From Codonopsis lanceolata (Eukaryota > Streptophyta > Magnoliopsida > Asterales > Campanulaceae): a stretch of 64,000 nucleotides of DNA. Positions 46,980 through 59,160 of the stretch are shown here, in pieces. Both the position numbers and the translations under genes were made by a program. The stretch's first letter is position 1. Each line of letters begins with the position of its first letter. The notes under the pieces are model-generated. The model searched no databases. It was not told the DNA's origin and was given only the letters and a program-made list of their open reading frames with translations. The stretch covers positions 117,069,023 to 117,133,022 of the forward strand of contig CM028382.1 of assembly GCA_013146195.2 (NCBI GenBank). Reading direction: 5' to 3'.

Positions 46980-47849
46980 GGCTATGTCACCTATATGGCT
47001 ATATATACCAACGCAATCTCCTCTGCTTACTTATATCTTCAGCCGCCCTCCTCTCAAGTTTCAATGGTTTCACAGGTTCTAAGTTTTGATTGTTTTGTTT
47101 ATTTATTATTATTGTTTAAGAAGTACAACGAAAGCCAATTTGCAGAGCAAGGGCGCTAAATTATAATGGCGATCTCTTGCATTGAAGGTTGGCAATATCA
47201 TAATAAAGCGATTCTCCGTGCCTTTCAAATCTTACTTATTTTGCTTGTGGCCTCGAACAAGTCGCTACATTTCTCCCCATTTTGCTATTCCATTGATTGA
47301 CGGGCGACGGCTATGTCACCTATATGGCTATATATACCAACCCAATCTCCTCTGCTTACTTATATCTTCAGCCGCCCTCCTCTCAAGTCTCAATGGTTTC
47401 ACAGGTTCTAAGTTTTGATTGTTTTGTTTATTTATTATTATCGTTTAAGAAGTACAACGAAAGCCAATTTGCAGAGCAAGGGCGCTAAATTAAAATGGCG
47501 ATCTCTTGCATTGAAGGTTGGCAATATCATAATAAAGCGATTCTCCGTGCCTTTCAAATCTTACTTATTTTGCTTATGGCCTCGAACAAGTCGCTACAAT
47601 TCTCCCCAATTAGCTATTCCATTGATCGACGGGCGACGGCTATGTCACCTATATGGCTATATATACCAACCCAATTTCCTCTACCTACTTATATCTTCAG
47701 CCGCCCTCCTCTCAAGTCTCAATGGTTTCAAAAGTTCTAAGTTTTGATTGTTTTGTTTATTTATTATTATTGTTTAAGAAATACAATGAAAGCCAATTTG
47801 CAGAGCAAGGGTGCTAAATTAAAATGGTGATCTCTTGCATTGAAGGTTG
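46980..47849 (+). repeat. 329-bp tandem repeat, 2.6 units
   Basis: Units starting GGCTATGTCACCTATATGG begin at 46980, 47309 and 47638; both periods are exactly 329 bp. The third copy stops at 47849. Copies are nearly identical (a handful of substitutions, for example ACGCAATC against ACCCAATC), so the amplification is recent. Each contains an ATG frame (ATGGCGATCTCTTGC..) of about 45 codons with a hydrophobic stretch. In the third copy the same frame leads into unique coding-like sequence. Confidence 0.95.
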
Positions 47850-48138
47850 TTATAGTTTGAAAAATGTGGTATTCAATGGTAAATTTTACAGACATGGGTG
47901 CAAAAGACTAGCTAAGATCAATGGCCTCCCATCTCGAGTTACGGAACTATATTCTCATGTCCCCAAAGCCCTATACTAAGAGTCATTCAAAGGTGTCTCA
48001 CCACTACCAGTGACAATGCATACAGACCTCGAGTACATAAAGAAAGAAGATCCGCAAATAGCTTATATCCAAACATCAAACTCTCTCATTAATGCACCTC
48101 CTCCAATTGTCCCTCATTGGCGACCTTCAATCGCCTAG
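47824..48138 (+). pseudogene. Unidentified interrupted coding-like segment
   Basis: A frame of 104 codons starts at the ATG inside the last 329-bp unit and ends at TAG 48136-48138. A single in-frame TAA occurs at 47977-47979. The composition looks protein-like: RHGCKRLAKINGLPSRV, then ELYSHVPKAL, and after the stop DLEYIKKEDPQIAYIQT and PPPIVPHWRPSIA. It matches no family I can name with confidence. It might be a cellular pseudogene, a transposon piece or an endogenous viral fragment. Its N-terminal eight codons come from the tandem repeat. Confidence 0.4.
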
Positions 48139-48449
48139 GGTTGGATGGTTGAAACTACCAACATGTTTTAACTTTTAAGGATGTTCACAACAAAGTTAGG
48201 ATTTTTGGGTAATTTCAAGCGTCTTACCTTTTGAGTCTAAGATTGCTTCATTTGTGGGCAACCCAATTGAGGTGATTAGGTAATCCACCATGGGTAGGAA
48301 ATTCAGTTTAGTAACGAAAACGAAATAGAAAGGAAAGGGGATGTGAAAGAAAGAGGCCAAGCGAAAAACGGAACATAAAAAATGACGACAATGGGTATTT
48401 TACAAGCAATTTTTTAAAGTGAACTTGAGCAATTTTTTCTTAAAAAAGG
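48139..48449. other. Non-coding
   Basis: Unique DNA between the coding-like segment and the Stowaway element; nothing recognised. Confidence 0.5.
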
Positions 48450-48451
48450 TA

Positions 48452-48697
48452 TTCCTTTAGTCTCAAAAGTACTATTTTGTTTTTTTTTGTCAGTTTTAAA
48501 TTAATTGTCTTGTTTAAAATTTTTTTTTAGGATTATTTTTATAACTTTATTTTTACTTTTTCATTTTACTTAACATAAATTATGAGTTATATTTACGTGG
48601 ACTTTAAAGTAAAATACATATTAAATTAATAATAATAATTTAGTAAAATGTATTTTTTTAATCTATACACAAAATAATGTTTTTGAGACGGATGGAG
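48452..48697. mobile_element. Stowaway-type MITE
   Basis: About 246 bp. The left end TTCCTTTAGTCTCAAAAGTA and the inverted right end CTCCATCCGTCTCAAAAACA pair as terminal inverted repeats. TA dinucleotides flank both sides (48450-48451, 48698-48699). AT-rich interior without coding capacity. Confidence 0.75.
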
Positions 48698-48699
48698 TA

Positions 48700-50725
48700 T
48701 TAAACAAGTTTTAAATCTTATAAAGTGGATTGGCCTATAATTCATTCTTTAATTTTTGGTATTCAATGTATTATTCGTTACCCAAGCAAGGTAGCACCAA
48801 AAAAAATGATCGAACTTTTCTCACAAAACTTTAATAAAGTTTCATTCTCATGATTCAAATAAGAGATTAATGGTAAGATAAAAATTCACTATTCCTCCCT
48901 CTAAGGGAGACTACAAATGAAAGCTTCAAAATGAACCCCCTTTAGCCACTTCAAATCAAGCGTTCCATGGGAGGGTCTGCATTTACACTTGCCCCCCTCC
49001 CCCTTTTTTTTGCTTTCGTTTAAATAAAAGTTTTGTTTGTTTAGTTTTTATCTATATTGTTAGTTTAGTGTTTTGATTTAAATGCTAGTTTTGTGTTTTT
49101 CTTTTTACTCTTTTACATTTGCATAATTAATTATTAATTTTAATGCATAGTATTTAATTTATAAAATATTAAATCAATGACTAATATATTTGTTTTGTTA
49201 AATTATATTAATACAAATAAAACAAAACAAATATTATGATTCAAATAGAATAAATGAATATTATACTTGAAATATTTATTTATAGTAAAATTAATGAAGA
49301 TGATGGGGAAAAAATTGGTGCAAAAATAGCACCGGTTTAAAGTTCAAATGGTCATATATTTTGTCCCAAAAACTCCATTAATTACTTTTCCCATAGGAAA
49401 CACTATTTTCTAGCTAAAGAATCCAATTGAACGAGGATGCACGAAAATGTTAATGTCTTTATGATCACTTGATCGGCAAAGAATCAAGTCGTCATTACTT
49501 CCATTATAAAATATTTTATAGGGTACTTCATGTCTTCCTCTATTTCACCAAAATGTTAATGTCTTAATTTTCTTCCTCTATTTTAATAGTTGATTTTTTT
49601 TTAATTACAATCTTTTCAATGTTGTTTTTGAAAAAGTGATATTAATCAATTAAAAGTAGAAGAAAATTAAGTATAAAATAATAAAAATATTATCAAAAAA
49701 AAAATAGACAGGTGATTCATTGTCATAGGTAGGAAGTTTATTCAAAGGTATACAATTAAGTCAATAATAATATATAACTCTCACCTCACTAAATAGACGT
49801 TCCTTTGAAAAACTATCCAAGAGTAAGTGTCATTTTTTAAATACATGTACTCAATATACTTTTGTCAATTATTATGTCCAAAAACACATTTGTAATGTTG
49901 CAATGTAGACATTAAACCAGCGTCAAATCATGTATCCCCACGTCTATCATGGAACTAAGATAAAGAGTATTATTTTATATTGACATGTTTTACTTAAAGA
50001 GTCAATTTTTATAAATTATTCTTACAATTTCATTAACCTTCCAACTTTACTCTACACTTACCATATAATATTTATGGTGAATTACCCAAATTGTTTTTGT
50101 ATTTTACCATTTTTTTCAACTTCGTCCTTGTCAAAAAAATCGAACCTTGTTGGTCATTGTACAAAATTTTTTGATATGAATGGTCATTTTGTCCACTTTC
50201 GTTATTTTTTCTCCGTTAGGTCAATGCACGTGTCTCTCGTGACATTACCTAGGGGCAAAATAGTTAGTTTCTCCCAAAAAAGTACAGGGATGAACAACCA
50301 ACTACTTGATTCTTAAATTGTTTGATGCCCCATAACCACCACAATACACGGAGAGAGAGAGAGAGAAGTATAAGACGTTCTCCCAACCCCTTGGTTCTTA
50401 ATTTTCCATCGTTTTCTTCCCCATCCAAACGAAAACTCCGTTTCTTTGTCCAAATGGGTTTTAGCCACAAACTTGCTGCATTATTTTGGCTCGGTAAATG
50501 GCGTCCTTCTGCTATTTTGGACTTCTTCCTGTTGATATCTAAGGGCTAAGTGGCATATGAAGAATGGCTTAAGCGACATGCATCATTCACAGTAAATCTT
50601 ATGAAAGCAGAGGAAAGTAGGCTAAGTATCCCTTGGGTTGTATTTGGAAGAGAAGGCAGAAAAAAAGAGGCTATTACAACTATATCTTTAACCGCGGGAA
50701 TTGGAAGAGGGCCTAGATTCTTCAT
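48700..50725. other. AT-rich non-coding DNA
   Basis: No gene. It contains homopolymers and, at 50085-50290, a T-rich stretch with TCAACTTCGTCCTTGTC and CTCCGTTAGGTCAATGCACG words often found in plant non-autonomous repeats. A GA run lies at 50350-50366. Short frames at 50074-50741 have no recognised domain. Confidence 0.5.
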
Positions 50726-50790
50726 TTTCTATCCACGCTGATGATCTCCTACTTTTTTCTAAGGCTGATGGTAAGCAGCTTATATGGCCT
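50726..50790 (+). pseudogene. LINE reverse transcriptase scrap
   Basis: A frame reads HADDLLLFSKADGKQL (from about 50733), the catalytic F/Y-ADD block of plant L1-type LINE reverse transcriptases (usual form FADDLLLF). Only about 20 codons are recognisable and there is no endonuclease or RNase H nearby. Confidence 0.55.
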
Positions 50791-51328
50791 ATCGACTGGA
50801 TATGCTTTTCAATGTCCCCCTTGAATTTGAGGATGTGGTGATCGACGAAGAAGTGACTGAGATTCAAACCAATTGTATTTTACGCCTAGCAACACAACCA
50901 TATTTTTTACAAATGCAAAAAAACAGGAGATCTAGAAAACCCAGATCTTATGGGTTTGAGAGGGAGGATGGAGAGAGAAATAGAAATTGTTGACCCTCTC
51001 AGGTTCTAGATTTGGTTGAGTCATCTTCTGATTCTATAGTACAGTGGCTAAATGGTCTGCGTACCAGTTGGTGTAACAACTGTCTTAGAATTAAGAGTGT
51101 ATTAGAACATTTTTATGTTAGTTTCTCCAAGGCGTGGAGCAACAGGTTTCAACGGCAGCCTTGAAAAGCACTGCTCAACAACAGACTTTGAGGTATGCTC
51201 AAGCTCAAAATCAAAGTTCAGTCAAACACGTGGAATTAGGTCACACATTATTTGATCTACATATTTTTAATATCTAGTCAAATAATATTCAATTTATCTT
51301 CATCAGATTTCCCTCCAAAGAAGTCAAC
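50791..51328. other. Non-coding, possibly retroelement-derived
   Basis: No assignable domain. Stretches around 51130-51230 (AGGCGTGGAGCAACAGG, CAACAACAGACTTTGAGG) look like decayed coding DNA but no family was recognised. Confidence 0.35.
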
Positions 51329-51336
51329 CATGTCAT

Positions 51337-52045
51337 CTATGTTGCACGGACACGGATACGCGGACACGGGACACGGGGATACGTGATTTTCAAAAAATAT
51401 AGGACACGGGTGCGGGGGGTAAAATGTAAATATTCAAACTATAAGGATCAAAATGTAAATATCAAAAATAGAAAGACCAAATTATAAATATTAAAAACTA
51501 TAATCACAAAATAAATACTTCCAATATACCTAAATATTAATATTCAAAAAATATCTGTTTGTTGATTGTTGACTTTGACTCATGTTGAGTACTTATTAGA
51601 CTAGCAAAGTAACAAGTGCCTTAGTGGTTGATGACTTTGGAGTGGATAGGACTCACGAAACCAACACAATTTAGCAAAATATTACTCTTCACTGCCTCAT
51701 AGTCTCACGAAACCAACACAATTTCGAAGATAAGAGCGAAGACATCGATTCTCGAAGACTCAAAAGTCTCAAGAGAGTCGTCCAAGAATGAATCACGGTA
51801 TATCGCCGGCAACGTGGATGGTTTAGGGTTCGATTTGAGGGAAGAAGTGACTAAGTGAGTCGTGTTCATGAAGAACGATATTAGTAGTCGTCGTCGATTT
51901 CCAAGGTACGTATCTCGATTCTCTAAGCCTCGCACTCGTGTCCGAAGTTCCAAAAATCCATTCGGCCCCAAACGTATTTTGGGTCGAATGCCGTGAAGTG
52001 TCGCGTCAGTGTCCGACTCGAAAGCAACGTGTCCGTGCAACATAG
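51337..52045. mobile_element. Non-autonomous hAT element, 709 bp
   Basis: 17-bp perfect terminal inverted repeats CTATGTTGCACGGACAC, with perfect 8-bp target duplications CATGTCAT at 51329-51336 and 52046-52053. The left subterminal region repeats GGACACGG words. No transposase; the 112-codon minus-strand frame at 51705-52043 has no known domain. Confidence 0.9.
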
Positions 52046-52071
52046 CATGTCATTATCGGCTTCGTACTATT

Positions 52072-52958
52072 TGTTGAATGAATCATGAAGACCGAAGACA
52101 TTACCTCTTTGGATAAGAAGACTTTCAAGCCGTAACTCGCAAGCAAACTTACTGTTTAGAATGCGCCTCTGTAATCACTGCATCTCTGATGACTGTGTTG
52201 TACTCATTCTACAAAGCGTCGAAATGTATTTAATGCATTATATCGTTGGACTCAACTCTCTCTCATCTCAGTCCAATGGTCCTAAAGATCTCCCTTGGTA
52301 TATATTCAAGTTTTGAAGATCTAAAAAAAAAACAATCTCTTGCACATTCAATACTCAAGCTTCATCTTCCAAAACTCAAGCATTCAAGAGATCTAAAGGA
52401 CTAGAAATAACACTTCACCAAACTTCTTGAAGCTGCAAATGTGTCAGTCTTTACTTTGTTTCAGCTTTTTCTAATTTGTTTTAATATGTTCTTTACTTTA
52501 GCACTTGAGAGAGCAATTATTCATTGATTGATTCTCTCATCATTAAACACTTGGTTGAAAAATTATTTTTGTACATGATCCATTAGAGATCTAACTTTCA
52601 CACCTAGTGGATAAACAAGTGCACCTTTCAAAATCCAAAACTAACCACTTTGGTAGTGGACGTAGTACTATTCACAGTACGAATTACTTCTAAATTTTGT
52701 GTATTCCCTGAATTGTTTCTGCTTATCTTACTGCTTCTTGTCATTCTTGTTAAGTGCAGTCTTTGGGTGCATTAAATACCAAGCGGTTTACGATCTGTTC
52801 TGCTCTTTTAGTTTTTCCGCCGCCTTAACTCTTCATATATGTTTGCTTCTTTAAAAGAAAGAGCTCTTTGAAAAGTCTTTAGAGGAATTTTAAAAACACA
52901 ACTAAGCTATTCAACCCCCCCCCATCTAGCTTAGATTGAGCCTGTTTTGGGACCAACA
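52072..52958 (+). mobile_element. 5' LTR of the plus-strand Copia element
   Basis: Probable start TGTTGAATGAATC (52072); end ..GGGACCAACA just before the primer site. 887 bp with TG..CA termini. It contains a TATA-like GGTATATATTC (about 52299), a T-rich block and a C8-9 run (about 52915). The start is tentative because the 3' LTR is missing from the window. Confidence 0.6.
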
Positions 52959-52960
52959 AT

Positions 52961-52973
52961 TGGTATCAGAGCC
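52961..52973 (+). other. Primer-binding site (initiator tRNA-Met type)
   Basis: TGGTATCAGAGCC, the standard Copia primer site complementary to the 3' end of initiator tRNA-Met, two bases after the LTR end. Confidence 0.9.
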
Positions 52974-53026
52974 TAATTTTTTGAAAAATTTGTTTTTCCA
53001 AGACTAATCTCTTGAGAATAGATGCT

Positions 53027-55425
53027 ATGGCTCACTATATGCTACCTACCTCGAATACAAGCCACGTCCGATATTGGACGAAGGTCACTTCGAAGTATGG
53101 AAAGACAAAGTTATGAGATACATGAATTTTATTGACAATCGTTTATGGCAATGTGTTCAAACAGGTCTTTCACATTCCAATGAAGCCAAATCTTCTTGCC
53201 AAAGTAGCAAGCGGAACCTCCCGAGGTACCCAAGTCAATAAATGAATGAACTGATGAAGAAAGGAAGCTTGTTGAACTCGACAGCAAAGCTATACATATC
53301 ATATCTAGCTCTGTCGATACAAGCACATATCAGCAGATAATCAGGTGGAAAACAACCAAAGAAATGTGGGAAGCACTAGTGGAATATCTAGAAGGAGATC
53401 TGTCCACCAGAGACAATAGAAAGTACAACTATATTCAACAGTTTGACTCCTTCATAAAAGACCCAAAGGAGACACTACGTCAAGCCTACGACAGATTCTG
53501 TGAGGTAGTAAATAGTTGTTATTCCTTAGGAAAAGAATATAGTGTTAAGGAAGTTAATATGAGATTTTTAGCTTCCTTGGGAAGTTTGTGGCATGTTAAG
53601 ACCACAACCATTAAAGAGTCCAAGGACTTAAACTCCATGCATCTACGGAGCTTGTATGTGAATTTAACTGTCTATGAGCAAGAACTACTTCAAGCTCAAG
53701 AACAAGACAAACACTTTAAACTTCCTTCTTTTTCTGCTATCTCTCAAGAAACACCTGCCCTAGAAAATAAACCATCTACTTCTTCTTCAAACGACAATGA
53801 AATTCTTTCTGACGAACAATTTGCTATGTTCGTTAAGAAGTTTCAAAAGTTCTCAAAATTTTCTCAAAATTTAATAAGAAGAAGGAAGCAAACCATGACT
53901 TTCAAAAGACTACTAGAAGAAAAGTTCACAAAATAATGTCACCTCCCACCTAGCTAGAAATCAAATATTATCCTTTTGCTACAATGCGAGGAAGTCAATT
54001 TGGTCACTTTGCTCACTCTACTTTTTTTTCTTCAATTTAATCACTTTACTTCTAAATGTCCTAAGCCATTGAAAAGACAAATATGAAGGGCTTATAAAGG
54101 TAACAAGACCCTCTAAATCATTCTCAAAACATAGAGGTTTGCTGGCTGAGGACTTAGAAGAAAACAAAGTGTCAACTTGGTTTGAAACTGATTCTGATGA
54201 AGATGATAGTGATGACTCACCTGAGCATGCTACGTGCCTCGTTGCTCTAGAGTCACCTCCCACCTATGACTTAGATAGTGAAATCAAATATTATCCTTTT
54301 CAAGCTAACATAGAACAACCTACTGAAGAGCCGTCTAAAGAAGAAATCCTCAAAGGATGCAGAATTTTTTAAAGTTTTCAAAAAATTGGATGGAGTGATA
54401 AACTTGATATGCTAAAGGAATTCAATGAATTTAGAAAGACTTATGTAAAGTTAGCTAAAAGTCATGAGAAGCTAGGAACTGAGAAATCTTTGCTGGAAGT
54501 CGAGTTAAAAACTCTTAATGGAATCCAGCAGGAGAGTATCAAGTTAAAAGAAGAGAACAAGTTTCTAAATGAGAAGGTTATTTGCCTCATTGGTCATGCC
54601 AAAGAGCTATCTACTGAGAAAGATGAGTTACAAAAAACTATCGACTCATGGAATAACTCAAAGGTTGTCTTTGACCAAATCCTTGGAGACCAGAATCCCA
54701 CTACAGACAAAACTGGGCTAGGTTTCTCTAAGAACACCTCTGGCACAACCGCTGAACAAAAAACAGAAGACTTGTTTGTGTGAACTGGTGATGATCATAT
54801 ATATCATCAGAAAGTTTAACAACAAGGGTAGACAAGGAGTTGGTTATGCTGTTGTTTAGTATAAATATCCTAAGACTCAAGCTATTAAGACCAACAATGC
54901 GTCTAACGCAAAGCAATCATCAGCTGGCGAAAAGTCTGCTAAGGGTTGTGCAGATTCACATGACCCTTCCACCAGCACCTCTACTAAAGCAAAGGCTGTT
55001 GTTTCTAGGAACATAAAAAATCTGCCCAAGACTATCAGATTCATCAAAAGCACTACTGATGGTGCCGCTGCTTCCAAGACTGCTGACACTAAGCTCAAAG
55101 ACAAAATATATGAGATGTTTAAGTCTACTATCAACAGATCTGCTAAAGCAAGAATTGCTGAATACAGGCCTAAGAAAACTCATACATAACCTTCTAAACC
55201 TGATGTCAACAAGTCTGCTGAGTCTAAGGCTGCTACTAAAAGAAAGTATGCTAAAAAAATCTACCAAAAACCAGCTTTCTCAACATAACATTTGTAATTT
55301 CCATCACTGTACTTTTTGCAAATGTTTAGGCCATTTGGTCATGAATGCCTACTGAAATCCATCTTGAAGCCTACTGGGTCCTCTATTCCAAAAGTCAGGC
55401 AAGTGTGGGTTCCTAAAAATTGCTA
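53027..55425 (+). pseudogene. Copia gag region with extended coiled-coil linker
   Basis: Starts near ATG 53027 shortly after the primer site. The gag capsid part reads WEALVEYLEGDLSTRDN and FLASLGSLWHVKTTTIKE (53364-53936, 190 intact codons). Then comes degraded sequence, an acidic block (WFETDSDEDDSDDSPEHA near 54180) and a heptad-like K/E/L region (54409-54783, ELKTLNGIQQESIKLKEENK). A zinc knuckle CTFCKCLGH near 55309 lacks its last cysteine (Y instead). Frameshifts and stops occur near 53215, 53936, 54372, 54783 and 55188. The long linker recalls SIRE-like Copia elements; that lineage call is tentative. Confidence 0.75.
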
Positions 55426-57987
55426 ATCTTATGGACCCAAAAGAAAAATAAAGGGGACCATGATCTTCTAATCTCTCAATCTCATATATGCTTCATGGCT
55501 GCTACAAGCTCATAAAAGAAAGACATATGGTATCTAGATAATGGCTGCTCAAGACATATGACCGGAGAATCTTGTCTTCTTTCAAATATTGCTGAAGCAG
55601 AAGGTCCTCCAGTCATCTTTGGGGATAATGCTAAAGGAAGAACCATTGGATACAGATCCATCATTCATGGAAATCTCTCTATAAAAAAGTCTCTCTAGTA
55701 GAAGGCTTGAAGCACAACCTATTGAGCATCTCTCAATTCTGTGACAAAGGACTCGTATGCCAATTCTCCTCAAATAGATGCGATATAAAGGATCCAGACT
55801 CATGTTCAACCCTAGTGACTGGACATAGACAAGGGAATATTTGTGATAGATTTGAATGCCTATGGAAAGGCTGCTAATCTATGTCTTGTGGCAAACTCTG
55901 CTCAAGATAAAAGCTGGTTATGGCACAAGCGTCTCAGCCATCTAAACTTCAAATACTTATCAAAGCTATCCAAAGAAGGGTTGGTGAGAGGAATGCCAAA
56001 AGTTTCTGCTGATCATGATCGTCTATGCAAAGCTTGCCAGCTAGGAAAACTTTCAAAAGCTTCCTTCAAAAGCAAACAAGATCTTGCAACCACTAGACCT
56101 TTGTAACTTCTTCACATGGATCTCTTCGTGCATGTGACTACTATCAGCTATGGTGGTCATAGATATACTCTAGTCGTAGTAGACGATTATACAAGATATA
56201 CTTGGACAGAGATGATGTCTTCTAAAGATCACACTTATGACATCCTCACAGCCTTGTTCAAAGACTACAGATACAAAAGCTCGATGAAATCAGTGATGTT
56301 CGATCAGACAATGGACCTGAATTCACCAATAATAGAATAGCAAAGTATTGTGATGATCATGGCATTGGTCACAACTTCTCTGCTGTCAGAACTCCACAGT
56401 AAAATGGTGTAGCAAAGAGGAAAAACAGAACACTTATCAAAGCTGCTAAGTCTATGCTCGCTGAAGCAAAGCTGCCTAAGCACTTCTGGGCAAAAGCTGT
56501 CAATACAGCCTGCTTCACTCAGAACCAGATCCCTGATTAACAAATTTCACGGTAAAACATCATATGAACTTTGGAGATGTAAAGCCCCAAATATTGGATT
56601 TTTCAAAATCTTTGGCTACAAATGTTTCGTAGTCTATAATGGTAATGATTACATAAGCAAATTTGATAACAAGGCCGATGAAGGCTTCTTTCTAGGCTAT
56701 GCCTTACACTTCAAAGCTTATAGGGTTTTTAACAAAAGATCATTAAAAATTGTTGAATCCATACATGTTTCATTTGATGAATTTGATTTATTAGAGCCAC
56801 GCGTGGCTCCAAATGTTATTGATGATTTTGTTAATGTTGAGACAGGTATCCCCAAATCTTCAACTTCTCAAATACCAAATCCACCTCCAGCAACTCACTC
56901 AAATATTTCTGACCATCACTTCTCAAATGAATCACCAGAAGACCTCAACCCTGCTCATGAAAACAACAACCCAGAGCCCATCGCCTCTGAACCTCAAAAT
57001 CTTATTCTTCAACTCACCTTTGAATCCAATTATGAACAACTCATCAAGAAACAACTGACTTTCCTTCTAGTCCTCCTCCTGAACCTCCTCATGAAGAACC
57101 AGTAGTGAATCACATTCCTACCATCACAAGAACATGTAAAGACCATCCAATTTCTCAAATCATTGGTGACATTCATTTAGGAGTGTGGACTAGAAAATCT
57201 TCCAGAAATGAATGTATGTTCTGTGCTGCATTTGTTTCAGAAGATGAGCCGAAAAAGATTGATGAAGCCTTACAAGATCCAAGTTGGCTAGAAGCTATGC
57301 AAGAGGAACTCCATCAGTTCGAAAGATGTCAAGTATGGAAGCTAGTCCCAAGACCAGCCGATCACACCATCATTGGCACAAAATGGGTATTCAAAAACAA
57401 GAAGGATGAAGTGGAAACATCATAAGAAACAAAGCCAGACTCGTTGCATAAGGATATCGACAAGAAGAAGGAATCAACTACGATGAAACTTTTGCTCCAG
57501 TAGCAAGGTTAGAGGCTATCAGAATCTTCTTAGCCTATGTTACATACAAGGACTTCGTGTTATATCAAATGGATGTCAAGAGTGCCTTCCTCAATGGTGA
57601 TCTTCAAGAGACCGTCTTTGTCACTCAGCCTCCAGGCTTCGTTAAAAAAGTGAAAGAGACTCATGTCTACAAGCTTAAGAAGACCCTCTATGGTCTTAAG
57701 CAAGCTCCTCGTGCCTGGTATGAGACACTATCCAAGTTCCTAATAGAAAAAGGATTTGTGCGAGGAAAGATTGACACTACTCTCTTCATTCTCAAGCACA
57801 AAGGTCATTCGCTACTGGTGCAAATATGCGTCGATGATATCATCTTTGGTTCTACAAATGAGAAGCTGTGCAAACGATTTGAGACACTCATGACTGGAAA
57901 GTTTCAGATGAGCATGATGAGAGAACTCATATTCTTCTTAGGCATACGAATTTAACAATCCAACAAAGGAATCTTCATAAGCCAATC

Positions 57988-57989
<2 letters not shown>
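55426..57989 (+). pseudogene. Copia pol remnant: protease, integrase, partial RT
   Basis: Protease site WYLDNGCSRHMTG near 55530 (DNG where DSG is usual). GAG-pre-integrase zinc region WLWHKRLSHLNFKYLSKL and CKACQLGK (55920-56045). Integrase core with MDLFVHV and YTLVVVDDYTRYTW (56116-56210) and NGVAKRKNRT near 56406. The RT starts near 57290 (WLEAMQEELHQFER, GTKWVFKNK) and continues at 57557 with QMDVKSAFLNGDLQE, LYGLKQAPRAWYE, CVDDIIFGSTN (YVDD changed to CVDD) and FFLGIRI. Many stops and frameshifts. The frame ends at SQSKY, where a (TA)n tract and an inverted-repeat element begin at 57990; RNase H and the 3' LTR are absent. Confidence 0.85.

Positions 57990-58034
<45 letters not shown>
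57990..58034. repeat. (AT)n microsatellite, left of the inverted-repeat element
   Basis: About 22 AT units directly interrupting the RT remnant. Confidence 0.95.
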
Positions 58035-58039
<5 letters not shown>

Positions 58040-59118
58040 TGGTGAGGAGCACTATGGTTGTGCCACCTCACCACCTTTAGATAAATCTTCATTCTAAAGC
58101 ATCCATGTGGAAAGTTTTAAAAACTTTTGGTTTCTAGCCATTAGCTAATAATAATACATAATAATAATCAATATGATAAGGGGTATTAGTATTAGTATAT
58201 ATAACTTCTTCTATTGTCAATAGTAGAAGACTTATATTTAAAACTTTTACAACTAACATTACTTCTAACCAATGTGGGATAAAACTCTTCAAGGTTAGAT
58301 ATTACTTCTAATGACTCACTTTTAACATCATACTTTAAGCTTTGATATCTTATTCATCCAAAACTTGATTTGGACAGATAAATATATTATTTCGATGTTC
58401 TTGACGAGTAGAACACATTTGCACAATTACTTTTGTCAACAAACAAATGACACGTAAAGAAATTTGTGCCTCAAGTTGCACAATTTCTTTCACTGAAAAT
58501 ACTAATTTTTTAATAAGTATTATACTTTAACTCTTGATATCTTATTCATCCAAAACTCGATTGGACAAATAAATATATCATTTCGATGCTCTCACCGAGT
58601 AGAACACAATTGCGCAATTACCTTTACCAACAAACAAATAACAAGTAAAGAAATTTGTGCCTCAAGTTGCACAATTTCTCTCACTAAAAATACTATTTTT
58701 TTAACAAGTATTATACTTTAAGTCTTGATATCTTATTATCCAAAACTTGATTTGGACAAATAAATATATCATTTTGATGCTCTCACCGAGTAGACTACAT
58801 TTACGCAATTACATTCGTTAACAAACAAATGACACGTAAAGAAATTTGTGCCTCGAGTTGCACAATTTATTTCACTAAAAACACTAATTTTTCAACAATA
58901 GAAAAGATGTATCACATATTGGTTAGAAATTGATGTTGGTTTTAAAAATTCTATTATTAAGTACCAATAGAAGAAATGCATCATACATTGGTTGGAAAGT
59001 GATGTTGATTTTCAAAGTCACTAGAAAACCAAAAGTTTTTAAAGCTTCCACATGGATGCTTTAGAATGATTATTTATCAAAAGATGGTGAGGTGACACAA
59101 CCACAGTGCTTCTCACCA

Positions 59119-59123
<5 letters not shown>
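58035..59123. mobile_element. Long-TIR non-autonomous DNA element between TA tracts
   Basis: Left arm 58035-58137 and right arm 59021-59123 are about 103-bp terminal inverted repeats. They start AAAGTTGGTGAGGAGCACTA and, inverted, AAAGTTGGTGAGAAGCACTG, and both contain TTCTAAAGCATCCATGTGGA. Both ends abut (TA)n runs, so a target duplication cannot be read. Inside is a 191-bp array and AT-rich DNA, no transposase. The arm length suggests Mutator-like or Tc1/Mariner-like origin; class undetermined. Confidence 0.75.
58330..58895. repeat. 191-bp tandem array, 3 units
   Basis: Units starting ATACTTTAA begin at 58330, 58522 and 58713 and share GATATCTTATTCATCCAAAAC, GAGTAGAACACA and AAGAAATTTGTGCCTC (the third has a short deletion in the first of these). 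Moderate divergence. Confidence 0.85.

Positions 59124-59158
<35 letters not shown>
59123..59158. repeat. (TA)n microsatellite, right of the inverted-repeat element
   Basis: About 17 TA units. Confidence 0.95.
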
Positions 59159-59160
<2 letters not shown>

